From NCBI GenBank assembly GCA_020073485.1, contig JAIQFB010000016.1, positions 43,103 to 107,102 of the forward strand: a stretch of 64,000 nucleotides of DNA. Direction: 5' to 3'. This DNA is from Terriglobia bacterium (GTDB lineage Bacteria > Acidobacteriota > Terriglobia > Acidiferrales > UBA7541). The notes below the pieces were generated by a model that was not told the origin of the DNA, searched no databases, and was given only the letters and a program-made list of their open reading frames with translations. The stretch's first letter is position 1. Each line of letters starts with the position of its first letter. A program made the position numbers and the translations under genes. Shown piece after piece: positions 1-9,600 of the stretch.

Positions 1-1
1 C

Positions 2-874
2 ATCGGGAACGCCGTCGACGGGAAGAACACCGTCCGCAAATACGATCCGAAAACCGGCAACGTGCTCGCCGAAATTCCTCGCGCACCGGAAAAAGAACCT
101 GGAGGGGGCGGAGGAGAGGGCGCACAAGAAGTTCCGGCGCTCGGTCCCGGCGGTGTTGGTGCCACTGCGGCCGCACGGGCGGTCGCGCGCGGTGGCAACC
201 CGCCCGATCCTGCGGCTCGCGCGGCGGCCACTGCGGCTTTTCGCGCCAAGTATCCTCCCACGACACCGATGATTGTCGGTCAAATTGAGGAGGTTCGTCT
301 GGACGAACCGGCGCGTGAAATCTACTGCGCGGATAGTTATCTGGGCGGGCGCGTGATGGTGTTTGATCTGGATACGTTCGCGTTCAAGCGCGGCTGGGGC
401 GCCTATGGACACGCCCTGTCGGAAATTTCCACCGATCGGAAAGACCGCGAATATACTCCCGGCGGCCCGCAGCCGAAGGAATTCCGGAACCACCTCACGC
501 TGAATATCTCCAACGACGGTTTGGTCTACGCCGCCGACCGCGGCGCCAATCGTATCGACGTCACCACCAAGCAAGGCAAGTTCGTCAAGGAATTCATCCT
601 GGCCCCCGAGACCGGCAATCGCGGCTCAGCGGGCGGCGTGGCCTTTTCGGCCGATCCAAAACAGAGCTTCCTGCTTATTTCCGATATTTCCAACAACACC
701 ATCTGGATTCTGAGCCGCGAGGACGGAAAAGTAATGGGCCGCATCGGCAGCGCGGGAGACTACGGAGGGCAGTTCCACGGACTTCACATGATTGCCACGG
801 ATTCCAAGGGCAACATTTATACCGGCGAGGTGCAAGCCGGCGAACGCGTCCAGAAATTTGTTCCGGTGAAATGA
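2..874 (+). CDS. NHL/six-bladed beta-propeller protein, 3' part
   Basis: The reading frame is open from the window edge, so the start lies upstream and only the last 290 residues are visible. The visible part contains repeated propeller-like strands (for example YDPKTGN near the start, VYAADRGANRIDV and IYTGEVQAGERVQKF near the end), as in NHL or SMP-30/gluconolactonase-like propellers. A Gly/Ala/Pro-rich low-complexity insert lies around visible residues 35-75. Such exported acidobacterial propellers often sit beside DUF6152 and cytochrome c genes, as here. The substrate is unknown. It converges on the DUF6152 gene about 50 bases downstream. Confidence 0.75.
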   Translation: MGNAVDGKNTVRKYDPKTGNVLAEIPRAPEKEPGGGGGEGAQEVPALGPGGVGATAAARAVARGGNPPDPAARAAATAAFRAKYPPTTPMIVGQIEEVRLDEPAREIYCADSYLGGRVMVFDLDTFAFKRGWGAYGHALSEISTDRKDREYTPGGPQPKEFRNHLTLNISNDGLVYAADRGANRIDVTTKQGKFVKEFILAPETGNRGSAGGVAFSADPKQSFLLISDISNNTIWILSREDGKVMGRIGSAGDYGGQFHGLHMIATDSKGNIYTGEVQAGERVQKFVPVK

Positions 875-925
875 TATCGGTCCCTATGCCAATGTGGCGG
901 GAATCCACTGGCCCCGGGCGGGTTC

Positions 926-1315
926 TTATTCCAGTCTAGGAAACGCTTCGAGTTGCTTGCCGTCCGGAAGAATGACAGTTGTCAGCCGCAGGAAATTCGT
1001 TTTCTTCTTCGCCTGGTAACCGTTCAGAGTAACGACGTCGCCGACCTTGACGATCTTGCTGTTCCACCCCGCGCGGTGAAGCACCAGCGCGTTCGACAAT
1101 TCGCCATTCCAGTTTTGCACGTTCCCTTGTTCGTCCTTTACGTCCACGTAAATCTGCGTGTGCGGATTGATGAACTGGAAGTCGGTCACCGTTCCCTTGA
1201 TCGTGACCACTTTCGAGGTATCTTCCCCGGCGGTGCCGTGGTGCGCGAACGCGGGAACGACGATCAGGAAAACGCCTGCAAGGACTGCGGAAAGGGCCCA
1301 GAGTTTCTTCGTCAT
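926..1315 (-). CDS. DUF6152 family exported protein (copy A)
   Basis: 129 residues. An N-terminal signal peptide (about residues 1-24, ending VPAFA) is followed at once by the HHGT motif typical of the family. The core reads as a small beta-barrel: FINPHTQIYVDVK, then NWNGELS, GW and a C-terminal LRLTTVILPDG strand. The function is unknown; the mature N-terminal histidine pair suggests metal binding, which is inference. A second copy lies at 20948-21340 with the same key residues (AHHGT, FINPH, IY-DVK, W-GE, GW, LRL). A diheme cytochrome gene lies upstream on the same strand, about 185 bases away. Confidence 0.8.
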   Translation of the reverse strand: MTKKLWALSAVLAGVFLIVVPAFAHHGTAGEDTSKVVTIKGTVTDFQFINPHTQIYVDVKDEQGNVQNWNGELSNALVLHRAGWNSKIVKVGDVVTLNGYQAKKKTNFLRLTTVILPDGKQLEAFPRLE

Positions 1316-1500
1316 GGAGAAACCTCCAGAGTCGTTTATGAAAGGCTGCTCTAGTTAGGTCGCCCGCAGCCTCTTTTGGGAATCCCTTATTGTGCGGAAC
1401 GAATCTCTTGCCGGTACTCTAGCATAATTCAGCCCCAGGCAGGGCCACTCGCCCTGTCGCCGCAAATCCTCTTCAACCCGGCTCGCAAAACCGTTTGCAA

Positions 1501-2529
1501 CTACTGCGACGCAAGATACGCCACGATCGAGATCAAGTCATCGGTGTTCAGTTTCTTCACCACGGCCTTCATCATTGCGTTGTCCCGAGTGCCCTGCTGG
1601 AAGTTGTGAAGCTGCCTCATCGTATAGCTGGCGCTGCGCCCGGCAATCGGAGGAATGTCCCCCGTGCCCAACAGATCGTCGCCATGGCATGTGATGCAGG
1701 GTATCGTCTTTCCTGCTCCGCCTGTGACGATCTCCTTGCCCTTTGCCACGCTTCCGACGGGCACATAGGCCACGAACCCCGAGTGCGGGTCGCGCAGCCG
1801 TTCGGTCCGGTCGGTATCTTGTGGCACTTCGATGATGCGTTCCCCAAGCGGTTCGGTGCCTCCGCCGTCCAGCGGCAGGAACATCCCCGCCGGAGACTGC
1901 CGCGTCTTGGGCGCCGTGGCGCTCTCGATCACCTTGATCCATGGCCGCCATTTCAGCGTGGAATAATATTCCGCGGCTTGCTTGGTTTCCTCATCGGTCA
2001 GGAACCGGGCGATCTGCGTCATCTCGTTCGCGTTGGCCTTGCGCGAGTCGGCGGGTTTGCGGCCCCCGGTCTTGAACAGGTCCATCTGCTGCAGGATGTA
2101 ATTCACCGGCAGTCCCGCAAGGTGTGCGTTTTCCGGTTTTCCCATCCCGTTGAAATAGTGGCAGTGCCCGCACGCGCGCAGGTGATCCTTCTCATGTCCG
2201 AATTTCACGATGTCCGGGGCCGGCGGGTGCTCGTTCGGATACCAGTCGGCCGGAGCCCAAAACGATTGCACCTGGCCGATGGTAAAAGATTGATCGCTTC
2301 CGGGAAGGCGGAGCAGTTTGCCGTCATCGGGCCACGGTCGTCCCGGCCACGAGCAGTCGTGCGGCTTGGTGTCCGCCGCGCATGGTGGTGCGGCCGGGTC
2401 GGGCCCGGAATTCACAAATCCGTACGCCCAAGCGACAGGATCCGGGGCCCTGTCTTGCCCAACCGCAACCATTGCTCCGGTGCCGATCCAAACCAGCGCC
2501 AGGGCCAACACTCCCGCATATCTCCGCAT
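1501..2529 (-). CDS. Exported diheme cytochrome c
   Basis: 342 residues from the ATG preceded by a GGAGG ribosome site. A further in-frame upstream extension is open but would put that site inside the gene, so I reject it. A signal peptide covers about residues 1-25. Two heme-attachment motifs are visible: CGHCH at 120-124 and CITCH at 278-282. The second lies in a cytochrome c4/c5-like module (HGDDLLGTGDIPPIAGR, then ending VAYLASQ, the usual C-terminal helix of class I cytochromes). It probably carries electrons in the periplasm. The partner oxidoreductase is not obvious, but the neighbours are other exported proteins. Confidence 0.85.
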   Translation of the reverse strand: MRRYAGVLALALVWIGTGAMVAVGQDRAPDPVAWAYGFVNSGPDPAAPPCAADTKPHDCSWPGRPWPDDGKLLRLPGSDQSFTIGQVQSFWAPADWYPNEHPPAPDIVKFGHEKDHLRACGHCHYFNGMGKPENAHLAGLPVNYILQQMDLFKTGGRKPADSRKANANEMTQIARFLTDEETKQAAEYYSTLKWRPWIKVIESATAPKTRQSPAGMFLPLDGGGTEPLGERIIEVPQDTDRTERLRDPHSGFVAYVPVGSVAKGKEIVTGGAGKTIPCITCHGDDLLGTGDIPPIAGRSASYTMRQLHNFQQGTRDNAMMKAVVKKLNTDDLISIVAYLASQ

Positions 2530-2623
2530 CTCGCCTCCGCCAAGCTTATTAGTATGACCGTTTTCGACGGCGGTTGGTTTCACAACCAGCTCGACTCATT
2601 CACCACGCAGACCGTAATCGGCT

Positions 2624-3631
2624 TCACACGGTCATGCTGGCGCGCCTCAACAATTCCTGGTAAAGCAGGTCGGGAACGTCGATGCCCGATTCGGCGATTC
2701 TTCTGCGGACCGCAAATCGCCGCACCCCCGGCAATCGCGTCCCGGCATCTTCTTCGATGGCCCTGCAAAGCGTCTCGATCCTCTCCAGTACGGCTTCGCC
2801 GCCGAACGTTTGAATATCGAACATTAGGAAGAGTTGCCCGATACTTGGCGGCCCGCCTTCGGCATCGAAGAATGAGCTAGCCTCAAAACCGAAGTGCGAC
2901 CGCGTCAGCGCGGCCGTGAGCAACTCAACCATCAGGGCGAGCGCCGCGCCCTTCGCCCCGCCGATTGGCACCATCGTGCCGGCGAGCGCCTCGCGCGGAT
3001 CAGTCGTGGGTTTGCCCGAGGCATCAAGCGCCCAGCCCTCGGGAATCGATTCGTTTCGCGTGGCCGCCTGCATGATCTTGCCGCGCGCAACCACGCTCAT
3101 CGCCAGATCAATGACCAGAGGCCCCTGGCCACGCCGCGGACAGGCAAGCGCGATGGGATTGGTGCCGAACACGCCCCGTGTGCCGCCCCAGGGAGCGATG
3201 GCCGCGGGCGTATTCGAAAACGCCAGCGCCAGCACATTCTGTCTGGCCATCGATTCCACCGCATGTCCGAGTACTCCGCAATGATGTGAATTCCCGATAG
3301 CTATGGCCACCACGCCTGTTTCCCGAACGATCGGCAGGGCTGATGAGATCCCCGCTGCAATGGCAGGAAAAGCAAACCCGTGGCGCGCATCCACCGTCAC
3401 CACGGCCGCGGCCGCTCGCTTCACTTCCGGACTTGCCAGACCGTCAACTTTTCCGCTGGCCAGCTGATCGGCGTATGCCGCCATTCGCGCAAGTCCATGG
3501 GAGCTGATCCCGTCCAACTCCGCGGCAATCAGCGCATCGGCGACGATCCCGGCATTCGCCGGGCTTGCGCCTGCGTTTACGAGGACGCGAGTCGCAAGCT
3601 CGTGCAATTCGCTGGAAGTGCGCGTGGTCAT
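2624..3631 (-). CDS. Ldh family NAD(P)-dependent malate/L-lactate-type dehydrogenase
   Basis: 335 residues from the ATG; a TTG nine codons upstream is possible but has no better ribosome site. The family pattern is clear: an N-terminal helical part with LIAAELDGISSHGLARM (the SHG motif holds the family's substrate and cofactor residues), NSHHCGVLG in the middle, GTNPIALACPR for cofactor binding, and KGAALALMVELL near residue 230. Members oxidise 2-hydroxyacids such as malate, L-lactate, ureidoglycolate or sulfolactate in the cytoplasm; the substrate here cannot be told. It is transcribed away from the symporter gene at 3871. Confidence 0.85.
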   Translation of the reverse strand: MTTRTSSELHELATRVLVNAGASPANAGIVADALIAAELDGISSHGLARMAAYADQLASGKVDGLASPEVKRAAAAVVTVDARHGFAFPAIAAGISSALPIVRETGVVAIAIGNSHHCGVLGHAVESMARQNVLALAFSNTPAAIAPWGGTRGVFGTNPIALACPRRGQGPLVIDLAMSVVARGKIMQAATRNESIPEGWALDASGKPTTDPREALAGTMVPIGGAKGAALALMVELLTAALTRSHFGFEASSFFDAEGGPPSIGQLFLMFDIQTFGGEAVLERIETLCRAIEEDAGTRLPGVRRFAVRRRIAESGIDVPDLLYQELLRRASMTV

Positions 3632-3870
3632 AATTAAACTTGGAGCATATCCGTGCAATGATCGGCACGGGCTGTCGGGCCGGAACGTCTAGAAAGATGA
3701 ATTCTACAACATGCGGAACGTATCGGGCGCTTCTTCCTCCAGCTCCCAAGAATAACCCCGTGCAATGCGCGCGGTTCACGTGGCTCTCGCGGGCCCGGCC
3801 CGCGCCGGAATCGCTTGATCGCCCCTGTACCGCGTAGTAGTGTCTGGGGGCTCCGATCAGAATATAAAAC

Positions 3871-5445
3871 ATGGGAACGCCCAACCCGATTTCGCGAAAG
3901 GGGCGCACAAGGTTGGCTACAGGCGCGGCCGGGAATCGATCAAGGAAAAATGTAGGCACCTACTTTGGCGTCTCGCTGCCCGTTTGGGTGCTTATCTTCC
4001 TTGCCGCAGGTCTTGCCGTGGGTTTGCTATTTCCCAAAAACAGTTTCGCCGGCGCGGCTTATGTAAGCGGCACGTGGTTTCCGAAGGGCGTGGTAACTTT
4101 CGCCGGGCCGCTGATCTTTGGGTTGCTGGCTGCGGCTACCGCAAAGCTGGTCCTGCTGCACGGGCGGCGCGCGCGGCGTCTGTTTGGCCTGATCGTTGCC
4201 CTGTATTTGGCATTAGGGGTGGCATCGCTGGTCTTCGTCACCGTATTGATTCCTTTTCTGACCAAGCTGCCCTTCGTCGATTCCAATGCGGGCGTGATGG
4301 GACCTGGTGAGTGGCTCGGGCAATTCGCGAAGACGTTCGCATCCTTCCTCGCCACGCAACCGCTCATACAATCTCTGATCGGCGCCATGCTGGTTGGGTA
4401 CTTGTCCGCCGTCGTGCCCTCTCTGCGCCGCGTCGCCGGCGGTTTGATCCGCGCGAGCGACGCCATCCTTTGGCTATTCAGCAATCTCCTGTGGTATTAC
4501 CCGATCATGATCGGATGCCTGGCCATCGGCATCCCGCTGAAATTCGGCGCGAAGGGAATGAGCGCCTACGGCGAGACGATTCTTTGGACCGCTCTGGTCA
4601 CCGTGGCCTTTTCCGTGCTCATGGTCGCCTTTACGCTGTGGACGACCAAGCGGACTGCACGGCAGGTCTTCTCTTACTTCGCTGCCGTGTGGCCCACCGG
4701 TTTCGGCACGGGCGGTTCCTACGAGACTCTCGCGGTGAACATCGTTTCCGCGGAACATGACCTCGGCCTCCGCCGCGAAATCGCTGAAGTCTCCATCGTC
4801 TTCGGGACCGTGCTGAACAAAAGTTGCGCCAGCATGTCCATGCTGCTGATCACCATTTCGGCGACGCGCCTGCTGCACATCCCCATTTCCATGACCGATA
4901 TTATTTTGCTTGTTCCGCCGATGTTGATGCTTGGACTCGTTTCCCCCGGCATACCCGGCGGCGCGGGATTTTTTATGTCGCCCATCGTCGCGATTCTTTT
5001 GCATGTGCGCGACGCTGATACCTTCGTTGCCACGTTCGTGGCCATGTACGCCGGGCTGATTCCCATGCTCTCCACGGCCGGAAACACCACCAACGACGGC
5101 CTGGTGGGCGCACTGCTCAACGATCGCTTTGCGAATTACCTTGGACTAGAGGAATCGTCCGAAGCTGCCAGGAACCTCAGGAGTTTGCCGAACCAGGGTG
5201 CGGGAACCGAATCGCCATTCGGCAAACTCATCGCCTGGGTCCTTTTGCTGGCTGGCACATGGATGCTGGTATCGCCGCAGGCGCTGCTCGGCCTTAACCA
5301 GTTGAAGTGGATGCACGACTACGCGTTCGCCGGCGAGGTCCCGCTCGGAATGCTGGTCCTGAGTGTTTCGCTTTACTTGCTGGGTGGCCGGCAGACTACG
5401 GGCAACGCAGCGCCACAAAAAAAAATGTTACCCCGGGATCCGTGA
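3871..5445 (+). CDS. Dicarboxylate/amino acid:cation symporter (SDF/DAACS-like, divergent)
   Basis: 524 residues with about ten hydrophobic segments, starting near residue 35 after a basic N-terminus. The C-terminal half resembles the SDF transport core: a segment ending GTVLNKSCASMSM in place of the usual serine-rich hairpin, then LGLVSPGIPGGAGFFM (compare the GxPG hairpin tip) and STAGNTTNDGLVGALL (compare the NxxxD substrate and sodium site). These differences from the consensus make the substrate uncertain. It is an inner-membrane secondary transporter for an acidic metabolite or amino acid. It is divergent from the Ldh-family gene, so import of a hydroxyacid is a reasonable guess only. 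Confidence 0.75.
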   Translation: MGTPNPISRKGRTRLATGAAGNRSRKNVGTYFGVSLPVWVLIFLAAGLAVGLLFPKNSFAGAAYVSGTWFPKGVVTFAGPLIFGLLAAATAKLVLLHGRRARRLFGLIVALYLALGVASLVFVTVLIPFLTKLPFVDSNAGVMGPGEWLGQFAKTFASFLATQPLIQSLIGAMLVGYLSAVVPSLRRVAGGLIRASDAILWLFSNLLWYYPIMIGCLAIGIPLKFGAKGMSAYGETILWTALVTVAFSVLMVAFTLWTTKRTARQVFSYFAAVWPTGFGTGGSYETLAVNIVSAEHDLGLRREIAEVSIVFGTVLNKSCASMSMLLITISATRLLHIPISMTDIILLVPPMLMLGLVSPGIPGGAGFFMSPIVAILLHVRDADTFVATFVAMYAGLIPMLSTAGNTTNDGLVGALLNDRFANYLGLEESSEAARNLRSLPNQGAGTESPFGKLIAWVLLLAGTWMLVSPQALLGLNQLKWMHDYAFAGEVPLGMLVLSVSLYLLGGRQTTGNAAPQKKMLPRDP

Positions 5446-5476
5446 AGTAAGCCGCAGCCCCGCGAGAGACACGCCG

Positions 5477-6229
5477 CTACTTGTGCCCCGCGTACATCAT
5501 CTCCGCGCAGATGAATTCCCCGATGTCCCAGTCCGCCCTGAGCTGGAACGTCAACTGCGCGCTCCACGGCTTGGTGTACGCCTTCGGATCGTCAATCGTG
5601 AGGTCGTCCATAAGCGTGTCGTGATCCACTCGCCGGAATCGCTCCACCAGGTGCAGTTGATCGCTATGCGGGTGCCCGGCCCGGTCGAGCCAGGTCTTGT
5701 CGTTGAATCCGACCGTGTCCACAACCAACGTATCCCCCTCATAGTGGCCGATGGAGTGCCCCATCCACGTCAACTCCAGGCCATCGGGATGCGGCCGCCC
5801 GTCCATGAAAATCTCGCGGACGAAATGATCGTACTCGAAATACATGATCACGCGCCCCGGCGCCTGAATCATCTCAAATGGATGCGGCCGGAAATAGATG
5901 TAGGGAACCCCCGGCGGCAGGCAGTTGTAGTCCGGCGAGTTGGAGTCTTCCACGGCCACGGCCTTGGGCCCAAATGTTGGCTTGGCTTCGTGGTATTTGG
6001 CCTCGGCCCAGGGCGTCATGGGCGGCTCGTCCTTGATGAAGGCAAAGCCGGAATAGGCGCGAGCGGCTGCCGGTGCGTGCGGCCGCCAGACTCCAGCTAA
6101 ATCCGGCGCCGGATTTGCGGCGGCCGGAGAATTCTTCGCGGCTGCCGGTGCGGGAGTCTGCGCGCATAGAACGGTCGAGAAACCCGCCGCGATCAGCGCA
6201 ACGCCCAACGCGATGGAAACGTTTCGCAT
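5477..6229 (-). CDS. Exported protein of unknown function (paralog A)
   Basis: 250 residues. A signal peptide (1-23, ending VLCAQ) is followed by an Ala/Pro linker and a DLAGVW motif. The conserved core contains CLPPGVP, PGRVIMYFEYDHFVR, DGRPH, WMGHSIGHYEGDTLVVDT, FNDKTWLDRAGHPHSD and an alternating-strand C-terminus. I do not recognise an enzymatic function. The paralog at 21389-22168 keeps these blocks almost unchanged. Both copies are found with a DUF6152 gene nearby, so the two families probably act together in the periplasm. The ATG follows a G-rich ribosome site. The gene converges on the symporter. Confidence 0.75.
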   Translation of the reverse strand: MRNVSIALGVALIAAGFSTVLCAQTPAPAAAKNSPAAANPAPDLAGVWRPHAPAAARAYSGFAFIKDEPPMTPWAEAKYHEAKPTFGPKAVAVEDSNSPDYNCLPPGVPYIYFRPHPFEMIQAPGRVIMYFEYDHFVREIFMDGRPHPDGLELTWMGHSIGHYEGDTLVVDTVGFNDKTWLDRAGHPHSDQLHLVERFRRVDHDTLMDDLTIDDPKAYTKPWSAQLTFQLRADWDIGEFICAEMMYAGHK

Positions 6230-6699
6230 GGCACCCCCCGTTTCGATGTCAGTCTTGGCCCAATTGGGGCCACTCTAGCACCAAATTCAAGAAACAACGC
6301 AAATAACAACGCGCACATCCAGGGGCAGGAATCACGGAACGACGCATGTATCACCTGAGGCAAACGAGTGTCAACCCAAAATCCTCCCGCGCGTTGAAGT
6401 CGCGCCCGCGCGCGCACTTGTCTCCCGCAGCGCCTCGAGTTAGCGGGCACGGTTTGGAATTAACTTGACAATAGTGATGCGCAGGTCTACAAGCGCTCCA
6501 TATAACGACGCGAGGCAGGATGCCTTGTTGGGAGGACTTGCCGCTGCGTCTATCCCGAATAACTTCGAAAAGGTGAATTGAATTTGTTTCGGCGGCTGCT
6601 CACGTGCGGCGCGCCCCTTTGATTCGTTCTACTTCCGGCTGTCGGTCGGATTTCTTTGGGCCCTCTGTATTTTAACTTCACTTCCGAAGGGGTGCCGAG
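6230..6699. other. Intergenic region between divergent genes
   Basis: About 470 bases separate the exported protein gene (minus) from the TonB receptor gene (plus). No convincing gene is seen. It holds a candidate sigma-70 promoter for the receptor (listed separately) and a long leader of about 200 bases before the receptor start. No recognisable riboswitch was seen in the leader. Confidence 0.5.
6465..6493 (+). promoter_or_regulatory. Candidate sigma-70 promoter for the TonB receptor
   Basis: A perfect TTGACA box at 6465-6470 is followed after 17 bases by TACAAG (4 of 6 to TATAAT) at 6488-6493. It is the best match in the intergenic region and points at the receptor gene. The implied leader is about 200 bases. 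Prediction only. Confidence 0.4.
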
Positions 6700-9600
6700 A
6701 TGAATGGGTCAACGTTGCCGTTGCATCAGGTCCGGAATCTGCCTGGAGCCCGGTTTCCTGGAATATTCGCCACGAAAATCTGCCTGGAGCGCACGGAACG
6801 ATTGCTGACGGTCGCATTTCTGCTGCTCTTCGCTTCCGTTTCCGTTTTCTCTCAAGCGAACCTGGGCCGCATCCTGGGCTCGATCACCGACCAGACCGGC
6901 GGCGCCATGGCCGGCGCCACGGTCACAGTCACTGACACCGAAAGAGGCGTGACTCGCACACTGACCACCGACGATGCCGGAGCCTACAACGCCCCCAACC
7001 TGACCCCCGGCACATACACGGTCCGCGCGGAAGCCAAAGGCTTCAAGACCATCCAGCGCGAGAACATCTTGATCGAAGTCGGCAAGGAACTCCGCGTGGA
7101 TCTCACGCTTCAGCCCGGCGAGCAGCAGCAGACCATCACCGTCACCGAGCTGATTCCCATGGTCGAGACCACCAACGCCACTCTCGGCGGCACCCTGAGC
7201 AATGAGACCATCACTCAGTTGCCGCTGAACGGCCGCAACTTCGTCAACCTGCTTTCCCTGCGCCCCGGAATGCAGGTCTATCTCGGCGGCGGCAGTTACA
7301 CCCGCTCCTCCAACGGCACTCGCGCCGACGATATCGGTTACCTGGTTGACGGTTTGTCCGTGGACGAAGGTTACACTGGACAGAGCGTGCTCAACGCGCC
7401 CATCGCCGCCGGCGACGCCTCCTCCTCTTTGCCCATCGACGCCATCCAGGAGTTCAACACCGAACAGAACCCGAAAGCCGAATTCGGCTGGAAGCCCGGC
7501 TCGATTGTCAACGCCGGGCTGAAGTCCGGCACCAACACCCTTCATGGCAGCGCTTTCGCCTTTGGCCGCACCGATGCTTTGGATGCGCGCAACTTCTTCA
7601 ACCAATCAAATAGCCCCGCTTGCACGACGGTCCCCGCAGCATGCATCGCCGCGCCCCACGCCCTGGAGCAATTCGGCGCCAGCCTGGGTGGGGCCATCAA
7701 GAAGGATAAACTTTTCTACTTTGTGAATTACGAAGGGCAGCGCTATACGGCCGGTCAGGTGCTCCCGGTGACCACTCCGGTGACGAGCAGCATCCTCAGT
7801 ACCTGCAATACCATAAACGACGCGCACATCGCGAGCTCGGCGGCCCCCGCGGTTACGCCGTTGAGCGCTTTGATTTCAGGCCTGACGTTTTCAAGCACGC
7901 CAGGGAGTTGCGCCATAAGGCCCCCGAATTACACCCCCGGCACATCGGAATCCTTCTTTCCAGCCAACCCTGGGCCGAGTACCAGCGTTGTGATGAACCT
8001 GCAAAGCGTCAATCAGCAGGATAATGGCGTCGCAAAAATTGATTTCCACGCGAACGACAAGAATCAACTCACCGGCCTGTATTTCCGCGGCCAGGGCGGC
8101 GGCAATTGGGCAGACAGCCCCGCGGAGCCTGGCATCCCGGGGACGACAACCTCTCCTTGGACATCGCTGTTGTTCGGTTATATTCAGATGGGCTCGGGCG
8201 CATGGACGTATACCCCGAATTCCACCCTGGTTAACGAACTCCGAGTCGGTTACACCCATTTTCGCCAGCCATATCTTTCCGTGGACAACGCCGTGAATCC
8301 TGTCACCTACGGTATCAACACCGGCATCACCGATCCGCGGTTCTTCGGTTTCCCGCGCCTTTCAATCTCCGGATTCGGCATCGGCTTTGGGGGAAACTGG
8401 CCCAAAATCCGCGGACCGAACACCAGTTTGCAGCTTCTGGATCATTTCTCGATCCTGCGAGGCAATCACTCCTTCAAGTTTGGTGGCGAGGTAGTTCGTA
8501 ATAACGCCGTCGGGTTCATCACTTCGAATGGCAAAGCCCGTTTCCGATTCAAGAATTTGACGCAATTTCTGGAAGGTGTTCTCGCCAGCAGCGGAGGACA
8601 GACGACCGTTGAGGCGGGCGATCCTACCCGGCACTACTCCAACGGGCAATACGCCGCGTTTGTTCAGGACGACTGGCGCATGACTCCAAGATTCACCGTC
8701 AACCTTGGCCTTCGTTACGAACTGATTTCGGTCGTCAAGGAACGCGATGGATTGGAGGGCAACTTCGATCCAAACTCCGCCACAGGCGTTGTCCAGGTGG
8801 GCTTTCAGACTTCGACTCCATACAACGGCGATCACAACAATTTCTCGCCGCGCCTCGGACTGGTGTGGGACGTCCGCGGAAACGGAAAGACCGTCATCCG
8901 TGCGGGCGGCAGTCTCATGTACGAATACCTGCCGATTTCGACTTTTTCGGATATTGCCAATGCCCTGGGACTAAGTCTCGAGCCGACTGGCGCCACCAAG
9001 GTCTTTTGTTCGACGGTCGCGTGCGGGGCCGGCAGCACCCAGATCGTTCAGGCAGGAGTGGGCACCAGCGCCGTCACACAAGTCGTTGTGGCCGGCACGA
9101 ATGGCTTGAATGCCGGTTGGCAAGCGCAAACCGCCGCGTGCCTGTTCACCACCAATTGCGGCCCCGTCATCCCCAGCAGCGTTGTTGCCGCGACGTGCGG
9201 CGATGGCAAGACCCCTAGTGTCGTGAGTGCCCTCTATCCAAAGGACCCGCCACCTTGCAATATAATGGCTGCGGATAGGAATCTCCGCACACCCTATGTC
9301 AGCACCTGGACCATAAACCTTCAACAGGCGATCACCAACAATCTTTCCGTGCAGGCCGCCTATGTCGGCACTCACGGCACCAAGTTGATCGGCTTCCAGG
9401 ACATCAATCAGCCGGCTCTTAGCGCCGCATTTTCACAGTCCGCCCGGCCGTACTACAGCAAGTTCCCGTTCCTGGGAGAAATAGCCAAGCTTGGAAACAT
9501 AGATTTCTCCAACTACAACGCCCTGCAAATGACAGTCACCGAACGGGCCAGCCATGGGCTATCCTTTGTCGCCGGATATACCTGGTCCCATGCCCTCGGC